From Caprimulgus europaeus (taxonomy: Eukaryota > Chordata > Aves > Caprimulgiformes > Caprimulgidae), in the NCBI GenBank assembly GCA_907165065.1, contig OU015528.1, positions 20,970,015 to 21,034,014 on the forward strand: a DNA stretch of 64,000 bases, written 5' to 3'. The translations under genes were made by a program, and so were the position numbers. Of this stretch, positions 1 to 12,147 are shown piece after piece. The notes below the pieces were generated by a model, which was given only the letters and a program-made list of their open reading frames with translations, did not search any database and was not told the DNA's origin. Positions within the stretch are counted from its first letter, which is position 1. The number at the start of each line of letters is the position of its first letter.

Positions 1-526
1 ATGGGCAGATGAAAATATTTTACTGGTAGTGTCCCTGCAGGGATGAGCTCTTGGTCCAAATCTAGCATTTTCAGAAGAGAATTGGATGATATCAAGCCTG
101 GGGTTCTCTCCTTGAATTCAGTCCTACCTTCAGAGGGACTTTAGGTTTTGGTAAGGCTGCGTTTTCTTCACCCTACCAGGAGTTACAGAGTCCTAAGCCT
201 TGTGCTAAACTCCTTGGGCTGGCTATGAGGAATGTAAGGGTGGCTAACCTACTATGTATCTGTCAGAGCAAACAAACAGACTGGCCCCTTCAGTAATGGC
301 ACGGTTAATATATGCAATTCGCAAAACAGACGCTGTATCAGAGATGGCAACCACTCTATATAGGTTTCTCCATTTGTGTTACTCCTCTATATGGTCACAT
401 TCTCATAAAGACTGGTGGTAGAACTCAGAGGGGCAGATCTGAAGTTTTTTCTCTCCATTATCCTAAACTGACTAGGTTTCCAGATAAAAACTAGAAACTC
501 ACCGCAGCTATACCTGTCCAATTCGA
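1..526. other. Unassigned sequence
   Basis: AT-rich unique-looking DNA. No ORF, splice-bounded exon or repeat family was recognised on either strand. Confidence 0.5.
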
Positions 527-1075
527 TGTTGGGGAAGGTTTTCATACGATCCCAAGAGCGAGATTAAGACACAACCAAGGTGAAATGCCATACTCCCAGA
601 ACACCTTTTATTACAAAAAGTAAAAATAAAAATAAAAATAAAAATTAAAAAATAGCGATAGTATAAGATGGAATGAAAGATGAAAATCAAGCAAGCAGTT
701 GGGATAGGGCTGCAAGAACAGTCACCACCATGGATCCTGAAGCGAGGCAGCAGTGAGAGGAGCTGAGGGGGTCTCAGTTCCTCAGTGATGCAGAGGTGGG
801 CAGTCATGCACACGGTTTGCTCCAACAGTGGTGAGGTGTGGTGCGGCATGGTGTGGTCAGGTGGTCATCATCCCCCCCAAAACTTGCCTGTACAGGTCCT
901 TCTTAAATACCCCGTCAAGGGCCATGGTTCCCATGGCAATGGCTCTCCAGCTCTGTGCCCCCCAGTGACTGCTGCATGCTTGAGGCAGCAGGACGCCTGG
1001 GCAGAATGTTTTCCCAAGTGGGGGTTTCCGCGAATCTGTGATCTTGTGACCATCCTTGCAAGCAATTTTTGAGAC
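527..1075 (-). mobile_element. LTR-like fossil segment
   Basis: Read on the minus strand this has the order of a long terminal repeat: a TATA-like GTATTTAAG box (complement of about 901-913), then a poly(A) signal AATAAA (complement of 607-612), then a terminus ending CA (TG on the plus strand at 527). The far end is not fixed and no target-site duplication was found, so both family and the 1075 limit are uncertain. It is a broken or solo copy at most. It could instead be unrelated unique sequence that happens to hold these motifs. Confidence 0.33.
621..651. repeat. (TAAAAA)n simple repeat
   Basis: About five units of a T-plus-A5 hexamer, directly beside the putative poly(A) region of the LTR-like segment. 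Confidence 0.85.
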
Positions 1076-4000
1076 ATAAGTTCATAGTGCAGTTCTTCAC
1101 AACAACACACTGCAGAAGCAACCACAAATTTATTATTTGATCTGTGTAAATCATTGAGATCTAGGAGTTTGACCCTACGGTACATAAGTGTCCTGCATAA
1201 GGCAGATGCTTCTCTGCTGCTCTGCAATTAAACACAGCTGCTAATCTCAATACTATCTCCTGCCTTGCTAGACTGAATCTTGGCTATGAACTCAGAACAA
1301 AAGAATGATTCATTTAAATATGTTTCTTCCTCTAAATAGAAAGGCTCAGCTATACTTTATCATATCTAGGAACAGTAGTTGACATTAGGTGCTCATTCCC
1401 ATTAACTACTTGTTTGCTCGCTAGGTACAAAATAGCTTTTCTTGTTAGTAACTTCTGAATGCATCTCATAACTCCTTTGGCAGAGATGGAAATATGTATT
1501 TTTACCACACGGACTACTTTCCTTCTTTCCTAAGTATCTTTTGTGTGCTCCGCTTTTCCTTACAGAAGCTGCTATACATGTCGTTCTTAGTCTTTGTCTG
1601 TGTCTTCCTTATTTAGCCTAGCCTACAGTATACCATGCCTGTCAAGACCTGGCACAGCATCTATAGAGAACAATCAAATTGCCATCTTGATGCTGTTGAA
1701 AGAACTGATTAAATTTACACCATTTACCTATCCTGGTGCTCTCATTCTAACCTTAGTCAAATGGAAATAGCTTGTATAATTTCTGTTCACACAGTAATCT
1801 TAATGCTGGGTTCTGTTGTCATTATATTTTTTATCAGGCAGATGTAATTCTGAGCCCTTTTTGTTCTCATTAAAATTTATTACATTAATGGATTAATTGT
1901 GGTCTCTTATGATCTTCGCAGGAAGAATTAGCCAACGACTCTCTGAAGAAGGAGGGGTAAGCTGTTCTTGGATATTATGGTTGGGGTTTTATAATTTCAT
2001 TCATGAAGAATGTAATGGGTTTCAAAATAAGCATTTTCCCCCAGGCAGTGTCGCCTTGAGGGACACATCATATCACATCTGGCTGTCACAGTCACCTTGT
2101 ATTACTGCACATGATGGAACATGACATAACCAAGCAACTGGTGGTGCTTGGCATATTACACAGGAAATCTGGGGAAGGAAACACTTCCTCTGGGTGCACT
2201 TAATCAAAGCTTTTCCTGTCCCTTAGATCTGAAGTATGTGTTTCCTAGAAAGGAACAAGAGTCTAACAGAAAAACTATAAAAACACCAAGATGCAGTAGT
2301 AGGTTCTGCAATTCTATTTGCCCAAAAGATTCATTTCAGACTGAGAAGATGAATAAAACATTCTTCTTTTTTACTTCTTTTTTTTTTCCTTCCTTAATTT
2401 AGGAACTTAGCTAAAAGGTTTTTTAAAGGAGAACATTAAAAGTGCACTCACTGAAATGCAAATTTGAGAAAACCAGCAAGAATCTCAACCTTTTATTTTT
2501 GTAAATATACACAAAATCTAGGCACTCATCCAGTTTTTTTCTTTCCTGCAGTTTAAGCCATAACTATTGTAATAGGCTTCAATAAATGTCTGTATTAACA
2601 TATCTGTCTGCCAGAGAAGGGGCAATGGATGGAAAACAACCTATGCTACATCTAAGTCACTCAAGATTTCTTTGATAATCAGTGAAGATTCATCACTTCC
2701 TAAAGCAGGTGTTTAAAACAGGTCTGGTGACTCATGCTCTAGAAGTGCCTATGATTTTTCTTGATTAGTAAGGGATAGCTGAAAGGTACAGGTGAAATGA
2801 AGCCATAAAGTCGGGTGAGATGGATCCTACCAAAAGTTATTATTATAACCTGAACTCAATCCAGAAAAGAAGAGGAAAATTTTACCTTCACAGACATTAT
2901 CCATGCACACATGGAAATCTAGGAGCCAAATTTAACCTCTTGTTCCTTTACTGAGCCTAGCATATTAAAATCCTAGTTTCAGTGAGAATTGCTGAGAGTT
3001 TTATCAAACTGAAGAGAAAACGCTGAAGACAAAAGAAGGAAAAATATACCTTTCCATTTTTATTTTGCATTTCTTCTCAAGGAAGAAATCCTAGTTTGAG
3101 TTAAGCCTTAGCACACTATGGAGTTAAGCCTTAGTGCAGATACCCTATGGGCCAGGGTGCAGTCCCACAGGCCCCAAGTAAGAAGAGCAGACCAGGTCCA
3201 ATGACACCAAATGAGGTCAACAAAGAGTGCTCCAAGGCTGGACAGCTGCACCAGTGCTGGCCCTGAGTTGACTCCAAAGAAGCCCCAGAGGTCAGGGATA
3301 TGCTCAGGGCCCTAAAAGGGCAGTGACAAAGAATGTGCTTTTCTTCCTTGTTTCATACAGAGGTGCCTCAACTCTGTGTCCTGCTCCAAGTACCCATATC
3401 TTTCACTGCACATGGTCCCTTCCCAGATGCCTTTTTCACAGGGATGCAGGGACAGCAGCAGCCCAGCACAAGAAGGCCATGACCTCTATCTACACACCTT
3501 CACATAAGAGGAGCTAGAGAGAAGGTGGTCCCTGGGGGGCAGCAAGGGTTAAGTCAGATGCCAGCACTGCAAAGGAAATTCTTCCCGCCCCACAGCAAAT
3601 CTTGTCTGGACCATGTTCTCCTAAGATTAGCCACCCTCAGTGAGTTCCTTCATGATCCCATGAAATATAGAAGATGATGTAAAATAAGAATTTAATATAG
3701 AAGCAGTATCCCAGTATGATCCTAACCTCAGCAATCTAGCAGACAAAATGCATACATTGGGAAGGAGTGGTATCATACTTCGTCTTAATTAACACTGTCT
3801 CCAGGCTGCAACTGAGTAATAATTAAATGCAAAAAAAATGTCTTTGTGTAAGGCTAGGGTTAATATTTTATGCATGGTAGGAGGGAAGAAGGAACAGAAT
3901 GATATTATTTGTCTTCCAAGTCAGGCAAAATTGATCTATGCAGAATACTTTATATGTAAAGAAAGAAACACGTTGCTCACTGGAGGGTAAAAATAGGACT

Positions 4001-7000
4001 CACGTCATTAGAATACTAGAAATAATCTAATTTGTCCCATAGATCATGTCACTGTAATTACAGTATTTTTGAAAGGTACATAATATAGTCTTGTTCTCTT
4101 AGGGAATTGTGTTGTTTTACTTACTGTCACTAGTGGGCACATGTTCCATGTTATGCTCCTGTAGCTTCAAATAAAATGGACAGCCAATGCTGCATGGAGC
4201 TATTCAAAACATTTAACTGCATCTATGTAAGAAGCGTTCTGAATAGAAGAATTAATTGTAAATAAAATTAATCACTGCCAATATTAGCAAGTTTTAAAGT
4301 GTGGTGTCATCTGTTCTCAATTAAACTACTTTGTCACCTTAAAAAAATCACCTTCTGAAGGGAAACTTCCTAAAAACTCAGATGCTGGTATCTCCTGACC
4401 CCTATTGTCTTCTCATGTGCACTTTCCCGACCACTGCTAAAGCCTGCCTTGTGTCCTGTATCCATTATAGCCATAGCTGTCCCCATTTTATACTGTGTCT
4501 GGCAAACAGAGTGAATCCTGTTCTGGAGTGACTTGAGTTCAGTATGTGTGCCTCTCAAGGTCTTGGCCTCTGCGCTGAAGGGCTTTTTCATGTATGATAC
4601 CATAGCAACTTTCTTCCACATGGACAGTTTGCTTTGAAAATACTATGAATAGATGAACTCCTTTTTTAAATTTATTTTCCCCTAGACATGCTGCTAGATT
4701 TTTAGGAATACAACTGTCATCCCACCTTCTTCAAAATCTGGTTCCTCACATCTACATACTTACCTCATTTAACTTAGCATCTCTGCTGCAGTTTACACTA
4801 CTTGTTCAGCAAAAGCTCAGCGTTTCACCTGTCCTTTTGTACTAAATTGTGTCTGCCATGAAGTCACTAAATCAGTGTACACTGTATTTGAGCACAATAA
4901 TGTTTTGCATTTGTAAATCAATTTCTGGATCATTTTACTTGGCACTCAAGAGAGATAATAAAAGGGCACACTGCATAAGAGAGAGGAAGACTTTGACCTG
5001 CAACTACTCTGATACTTATATCTCTGTAGCCATCAAAGCGTGACTAATATATGTTTCCTGTTGCTCAGCAGTAAAAGAAAATACATCCTGAAACACTCAA
5101 ATTCCCTAACTGAAAATTACAACATGTATGTTGGAGGTGTGATGACACTCTTTGCCTTGGAAGAGGCATGTAACTCCTGCGTCTCCAGCATGACAGCACA
5201 CTGGCTCCTCTTCTGCAATGTGGTTATCGAAGGCTGAAAGTTCAAGGAGTGCTACAACACTCATGTGCTATTACAGTGCTCTCACATCTTTCGAAGTTGT
5301 GCTGTGCTAATGTGCAAATTACTAGCCAAGTGTGATTTTCAGGAAGACATCTGCAATTATGATATACAAGGCAAAGATATCTGTGCTTATTTTGGCTTGA
5401 ACCAACAAGGTATTTAATGACACATTTATTTTTGAGCACAGAATCATAGAATGTGATAATTCAAGTACGGCAAAGGAACTGGTCAAGGAATGAGGTCTGA
5501 GGGGGGAAAAAAACCCTAACTCAGAAGCAGAAAGAGAGAAGGGGTGGACAACCTGTGGGAAAATATGAACAACTCAAAAGTTTCCATGCAATGGTATGAT
5601 CCCATTCAAATCTGCAAGTAATTGATGACTACAACTGTCATGCACAAAAGAAATCTATGAAAATTTGCAGGATTATGAGGTTAAAGACAAGGCTCTAACC
5701 CGGGTGTAACATTACCTACAGAGCCACTCACCCTCTCGAAAACAAGCAACCCTAGACTATATCCTCAGCTGATATAAAGTTAGATGCTTCTGAAGCAGGA
5801 TCAACTCACACCATCCAGGAATCTGGAGTGGAGGTCAATAAAGCTGGGGAAAAAAAGAGGATCAGATAGTAAAAGAAGACTTTGTCCCAAGAGACCTTTA
5901 ACGTCATAGCTCTAAAAGAAAAGTGGTAGATGCACAGTAACACAGACAGCAAGTAAAAAAACAACCAAACAAAAAATCCTGAAAAAGCAGCACAGTGAGA
6001 AAGTGCAGGCTGATGAAGTATTTGTGTAAAACATTATAATACCCTCAGGAGGTGTTTGCAGTGTTACGGATGTTGAAGAGGTAATCTGAGAACTTCCACT
6101 CACATACCTGCTGGAAAAGGGACTGAAAATCTGAAGAACTCCGTTCTGATTAAGGTGTTCCTACACTAGCAAAGAATTTGGTATTGTCTTCCTTGTGCAC
6201 CCAAATTGCTTACAGACTAACACAAGAGTCTTCATTTTCATCTTAGCTGCTCTTCATTACCCGAGGTAATGAAAACCCAATTGAAAACTATAATAGAGTG
6301 CACCAGGAAGGTGGCAAAGGAAGCATAAAATTTTGCTTATTATAGATTAGTAGCTAATATGCAAGCAGTCTGAGACAAAGATAAAGATGTCATGCTTATC
6401 TTCTATTTTCCTTCTTGTGTCTCAAAACCCGTCTATCACCTGTGATCAAGTTATAAAACTGCTCTTATTAATGACTTAACAGCCTGAAAAAAAATACCAC
6501 TCCCATGCACATCATCTGTGGTAAAAAGCCTGCATAACTTGTGTCATTTTGGTTTTGGCATATAAAGAAGAAATTGCATCCTATATTTATTATGAGTGCT
6601 GGATTATGTGATATTCTGCTGATATTATATAAAAGCATATTTTCAGTATTGCTGAAAATATCATGTAGTAGTTAACCAATTATAAATATTTTAAACCTCT
6701 CACTGACATTGTGGAACAGCTAAACCTCACTCATTAACACTAACGATCAAGGGGATCAAATTTGTGAATAACAGAACAATACATGAACAAAGCAAGGGAA
6801 CGTATCAACAAAAGTTGTTTGTTAATTTATTAGTTGAGAACAGTTCTATTTCTTATGCAATTATTTATTGTTAGAGTCAAATAGAATTCTTTTTTATTAA
6901 TTTGCTGAAATACTTTCACAGTGGCAAACATTAGTCCATTAAAACTGAGACACCCTCTAGTAACATCTGAATGCAAGAAAAAAAATGTACGCTCCCCCAG

Positions 7001-9208
7001 TTCTTCTGCATCCTACCAGAAGGTATACTGCCCTGTCCAAACAAGTGTCAGGCAGGAACACTGGGTCTTTCTTTAGATAAACTGGCATTCCCATACAGCA
7101 GAGTTCAGTTTATCCAGGTATTAGCTTGTGTCCAGGTGCAGTACCCACCTCTTGTTTTCACAAATCTCTACTCATGCAAGTTAGCCCAGGCAATGCTGAG
7201 TGCCATACCCATAGTACATCTGGTTTCTGACCTCTCTGGTTCATAACAGCCTTGTACCACATAATTGCATGTCCAGAGACAACCAGCAGCCTGGTAGATC
7301 TTGTTTGAGACTCCAGCAGAGATTTGGGAATGCCTGAGAGCACCCTCTGCATCCTTTTGCTGTAAGTATGTATGTATAGTGATGGCAGGATTCCCCCATC
7401 TCCATGCTGGCCCCATGTACAGTCCCTAGGGTTGATCTGAACCTCTTCATTCACTGTAAAATTAGCAGAGCAACTAACCTCCATTTTTCTAAACTAAAGT
7501 TTTATAGTTCTTTTTCCATATACACTGTTTAAAATCCACATTTTTTTAAATTCTTAAAATGATAGAACTTCAGGAACTGCAGTGCACGACATGTTATAAT
7601 GGCAACAGTACACCTGAGCCATAAACCCGAATTTTCTTAATGTGCGTGCATTCTAAACGTGCTCCCTTAAGAACCTCCCTAACTTTACCAGCTGCACAGT
7701 GAAGGATCTGTTGGACCACACTACATCTCATCTGACATCAGGCATCTGTGTTACCCTTCAGACAGGGGTCATTATTGGAAATACATATTCCAGATTTGAA
7801 TATGAAAGAAAACTAGAAGAAAACTCACTTTTATGTAAAAATGCAACCTAGTAAAGTGCAAATTAGTAGAATTTTGCTTTAACACTTGTTCCTTAGATAT
7901 GATTGCTAATCTGGTATGATAGTGAAAAGGCAAAATAGAGACTATACATATAAAGTCATAAGAAAAAATCTGATGGTTAAATACAAATGTTGAGCTCTTA
8001 TGATCACTGTATAAGTCTCTGTAGAGGAAGTGCACCACTGAATTAACCTGCTCTTCTAGCAGCTCCATTATACACCTGTGCTGATTTAAAGCCAAAAAAA
8101 AGGAAAGAGGTGGTGAAAGTTGTGCCCATGGAAGCTGAAAATAAAGATAACTGGGGGATGTCTACACAGATGGACAAGGACTGTCCATGGCTTCTCTCTC
8201 CCATGCCCTAGCACTGAGTCATGAACAGCTTCACCCCAGGAACCAAACAGCAGTGTCTGTAAAATGCAGAGCTGTAGGCAGCAGGAGCAGACACAGCTGT
8301 GCTGTTCTAGATAGGAAAGTGGCCCTGGCCCAGCTTGGCTTCCACCTTCTGCCAGGGAGTCCTCTGCTAGGTGATAGCACTGTGTTAGCAAAAATTGTTG
8401 CACTTTGCCCAGCTTCCCAGCCCACCCACTGATGCTGCCCAGCCAGAGAAAAGAGCTCTTGTGCAAGGCAGGGCTTCACAGTGCTCCAGCAGAGACAACA
8501 CACTTGAGTCTAACCCCCCTTTCTTCTTTATTAAAAAGGGCTTATGCACAGACTGTAAATAAATAAATTTGCCAGGGAAATCACTTTCTGTGTCACTAAC
8601 TTTTCTACAGGCTCTCCTTCCAGAGGCCTGAAAAGACTGGTACTGAGCAAAAAAGCAAAAATAATTAACATATCTGCCCTTCCCATTGATCAGCTGTGAC
8701 CATCCTCCTTTTTTTCTGGCTAGGAGAGATGGGTTTGTGAAACAGCTTTTCTACAATTTACTGCTGGTTACTGCATGGGAAATTATGAGATCTACTGATG
8801 CAGAAAGAGCTTATAATTAACTGAGATGTTAAAAAAGCTGAGCTAAAGGTTCAGAGATGAGATAGCCCTTATCACATGTCTGGGGAAAATGACCAGCTTA
8901 GTGACAGAGCCCAGCCTCCTGCTGGCAACAGTCTACTCAAAGGATTTAACCCTTAGCCACTAAAGTATTTTGCATGCAGAAATCCTGCTGCAATGCTCCA
9001 ATGAGACAGTTTGAATGAATGAAGGTTTGCCCTTCTAGTCACCAAGCTGCAGAGCTTTGCAGATATTCACAGGTGATGTGTGATGCACCTTCTAGAACAG
9101 TCATCTGCCTCTAAGAACCTTTTAAAGTGGGCCTGGAACTGGTTACAAACTTGTGTTGCAAATAATCCTCTCAAGATAATACCATTCTCTTTGTGAAAAA
9201 AGACATGG
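1076..9208. other. Unassigned intergenic sequence
   Basis: About 8 kb of AT-rich DNA with only short chance ORFs. A minus-strand CR1-like tail (CAGAATCATAGAATG) occurs near 5440-5456 without a recognisable CR1 body. A small splice-bounded candidate near 1920 is listed among the rejected items. No gene, RNA gene or clear mobile element was identified. Confidence 0.5.
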
Positions 9209-10275
9209 TGTATTGGGTTTGCGTGGCAAGGTTTTGGTAGCAGTGGGGGACCTGGAGTGGCTTCTGTGAGAGAAGCTGCCAGAAGCTTCCCCCATGTCCG
9301 ACCCGACACAGCCAATGCCAGCCGGCTACAAGAAAGGACCCGCCGCTGGCCAAGGCCGAGCCAATCAGTAACGCCTCTGTGATAACATAAATAAGAAAAA
9401 AAGAAAGAGAGGGGGAAAAAAAAAAAAACCTGCACACTTTGCAGCTGGAGAGAGGAGTGAGAAGATGTAAGAGAACTTGTGGTGAAGACCATGGTGAGGC
9501 AGGCTGTCCCCCTGCAGCCCATGGAGGTCCATGGTGGAGCAGATGACCACATGTAGCCGGTGGAGGACCCCACGCCGGAGCAGGTGGATGCCTGAAGGAG
9601 GCTGTGACCCTGCGGGAAGCCCGCGCTGGAGCAGGTTCCTGTCAGGACCTGTAGCCCGTGGAGAGAGGAGCCCACGCCGGAGCAGGTTTGCTGGCAGGAC
9701 TTGTGACCCCGTGGGGGACCTGCACTGGAGCAGTCCCTTCCTGAAGGACTGCACCCCATGGAACGGACCCATGCTGGAGCAGTTCATGAAGAGCTGTCAG
9801 TCATGGGAAGGACTCACGTTGGAGCAGTTGGTGGAGGACTGTCTCACGTGAGAGGGACCCCATGCTGGTATGGGGGAAGGAGCCCTCCCCCTGAGGAGGA
9901 AGAAGCAGCAGAAACAACGTGTGATGAACTGACCCCAACCCCATTCCCTGTTCCCCTGTGCTGCTGGGGGGAGGAGGTGGAAAATCAGAAAAGAGATTAA
10001 GCCCGGGAAGAAGGGAGGGATGGGAGACGTGTTTTAAGATTTGCTTTTACTTTTCACTATCTTCTGATTTTGATTGGTAATAAAGTAAATTTGTTTTTTC
10101 CCCCAAGTCGAGTCTGTTTTGCCCGTGCCAGTAACTGGTGAGTGATCTCTCTCTGTCCTTATCTCCACCCACGAGCTTTTTGTTATAATTTTCTCCCCCT
10201 GCCCATTTGAGGAGGGGGAGTGATAGAGTGGGCTTTGGTGGGCATCTGGCCTCTGGTCAGGGTCAACCCACCACA
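9209..10275 (+). mobile_element. ERVL-type solo LTR with 5-bp target duplication
   Basis: A 1,067-bp long terminal repeat begins TG and ends CA. It is flanked by a perfect 5-bp direct repeat CATGG at 9204-9208 and 10276-10280. The 5-bp duplication and the sequence (GTTTGCGTGGCAAGG near the start, GTCAACCCACCACA at the end, a GGTAATAAA poly(A) region near 10076) fit the avian ERVL LTR group. The middle holds imperfect GGAGCAG/CCCATGG-rich repeats that make long spurious ORFs on both strands. No internal retroviral region is attached, so it is a solo LTR. Related copies lie at 48624-49336 and 63369-64000, both reversed. Confidence 0.88.
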
Positions 10276-11284
10276 CATGGGTATCTTTGTTCTAATCAAA
10301 ACCTTCTGTAAATTTTGATCAATGAATTGTGGAAATGGTCAGGAAGTGTTATACAGTAACCAAGTGTATGAAAGTCGATGCTCTTTCACTCCCAGATCTG
10401 TGCTATACTCTAGGCTGATCTGCTGTAGCTCTCTTGGTCTTCATAGCTACAAAACCAACAAGAACAACAGCTCCATTCTTCCAATGCTGAGGTAGAAGTT
10501 CCTGTAACTCTTCTACCCCTAGTTTTTAGCCAGAGAAAAGGCAGAAGAAATCAGAGGTGACAAATACTGCTGTGATGCCCGTGGAGTTTTGCTTAGTGAT
10601 GTCACTAAGCAGACAGCCACAGCACTGAGGGTTTTTGGGAAAGGGAGAGAGGCTGAGTGAAAGGGAAGTGGAGCCTCACTGTGGTTCGTGGGTGGCACTG
10701 CTTTCTGGAAACAGAAGGGGTGACCACAGCAAGTGAGAGGTTTAGTCATCACCAGCTGACCAAGGAGATTTTTTTCCTTTGGGTATATCAAAGCTTGGAG
10801 AAAGAGACGAGGGGAGTGCTGATTTCGAGGTTTTGGTATTTAAGTTGTGTGGTTGCATGTTAACTAAGGCAGGGACAAAGGGACCCATTCCCCAAATTCC
10901 AATGAAAACAGGCTGGGCAGACCGCCTACTGGATCCCAGGGACTATAGGGGCCAGAGTAACCCCAGTGGTTACCCCTATTGGCTCCATGGACAATGGCTG
11001 TTTTCACTCTGATATTGACTGGTCTGGACACTTTAATTCCTGTTTGTCTCTGACTCACGGAGTTTCAAAGCCTACATTCAGCCTCCATCTGTGTCTGAGG
11101 TGCCTGGCATTTTACTTCAAAAGTGAACAACTTTGAAGAAGATAGATAGGCTGTTTATCCCTTAAAATTCAAAACAGTTCTGCCCTAGGTGGAAATGTAA
11201 ACTTGCTGTTCCTCATCTTTACAATTAAGATGACTGATCCAAATTACTAATATATTCTAGATGGCATTTATTGGTCTCTTTTAA
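10276..11284. other. Unassigned intergenic sequence
   Basis: After the target-site copy CATGG, about 1 kb with no recognisable gene or repeat, up to the CR1 at about 11285. Confidence 0.5.
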
Positions 11285-12147
11285 ACATTTTTCTCTGGAG
11301 TACCTCCAAGATCCAGAGGGACCTTGACAGGCTTGAGAGGTGGGCCTGTGCTAACTTCATGAAGTTCAACAGGGCCAAATGCAAGATCCTGCACCTGGGT
11401 CAGGGCAATTCCAAACATAAATACAGGCTGGGCAATGAGTGGCTTGAGACCAGCTCTGAAGAGAAGGACTTGGGAGTGGTGGTGGACAAGAAGCTCAACA
11501 CGAGCTGGCAATGTGCGCTTGCAGCCCAGAAGGCCAACTGCATCCTGGGCTGCATCAAGAGAACCATGGCCAGCAGGTCGAGAGAGGTGATCCTCCCTCT
11601 CTACTCCACTCTCATAAGGCCCCACCTGGAATACTGTGTCCAGTTCTGGAGCCCCCAACACAAGAGAGACATGGACCTGTTAGAAAGAGACCAGAGGAGG
11701 CCACAAGGATGAGCCAAGGGCTGGAGCACCTCTCCTATGAGGACAGGCTGAGAGAGTTGGGGCTGTTCAGCCTGGAAAAGAGAAGGCTCCAGGGAGATCT
11801 TATAGCGGCCTTCCAGTACCTGAAGGGGCCTACAGGAAAGCTGGGGAGGGACTTTTTACAAAGGCAAGTAGTGGTAGAACAAAGGGAAATGGCTTTAAGC
11901 TGAAAGAGGGTAGGTTTAGATTAGATATTAGGAAGAAATTCTTCACTGTGAGGGTGGTCATACACTGGAACAGGTTGCCCAAGGAAGTTGTGGATGCCCC
12001 CTCCCTGGAAGGGGAGTGTTTAAGGCCAGTTTGGCTGAGGTTTTGAGCAACCTGATCTAGTGGAAGGTGTTGGAAGGCCATGGCCGGGGGGGTTGGAACT
12101 AGATGATCTTTAAGGTCCCTTCCAACCCAAACCATTCTGTGATTCTG
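11285..12147 (+). mobile_element. CR1 LINE fragment, 5'-truncated
   Basis: The 3' part of CR1 ORF2 in sense orientation. The frame at 11359-11712 reads the reverse-transcriptase C-terminal block, with [28 protein letters not shown] and [20 protein letters not shown]. After several frame changes it runs into the CR1 3' end, with GGAACTAGATGATCTTTAAGGTCC-like sequence and the terminal ATTCTGTG repeats at 12132-12147. It is 5'-truncated, as most CR1 copies are, and cannot move. Confidence 0.95.

Noticed and set aside
1921-1956. Small exon-like segment (CTTCGCAG acceptor, frame EELANDSLKKEG, GTAAGC donor)
   Set aside because: Only about 36 bases. No neighbouring exons with compatible phase, and no recognisable protein family. 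Chance splice-like motifs are common in AT-rich DNA.
3323-3517. Plus-strand ORF of 64 residues
   Set aside because: No homology, no repeats, no splice-bounded structure; consistent with chance.
5438-5460. CR1-like tail CAGAATCATAGAATG
   Set aside because: Only the terminal repeat motif is present. The following bases do not match the CR1 3' end, so it may be chance.
8086-8503. Minus-strand ORFs of 90-126 residues with Cys/Leu/Trp-rich composition
   Set aside because: Overlapping frames on both strands without a recognisable domain, signal pattern or splice context; most likely non-coding.
9067-9851. Long overlapping ORFs on both strands near 9.1-9.9 kb
   Set aside because: They are by-products of the GGAGCAG/CCCATGG-rich repeats within the ERVL LTR at 9209-10275.
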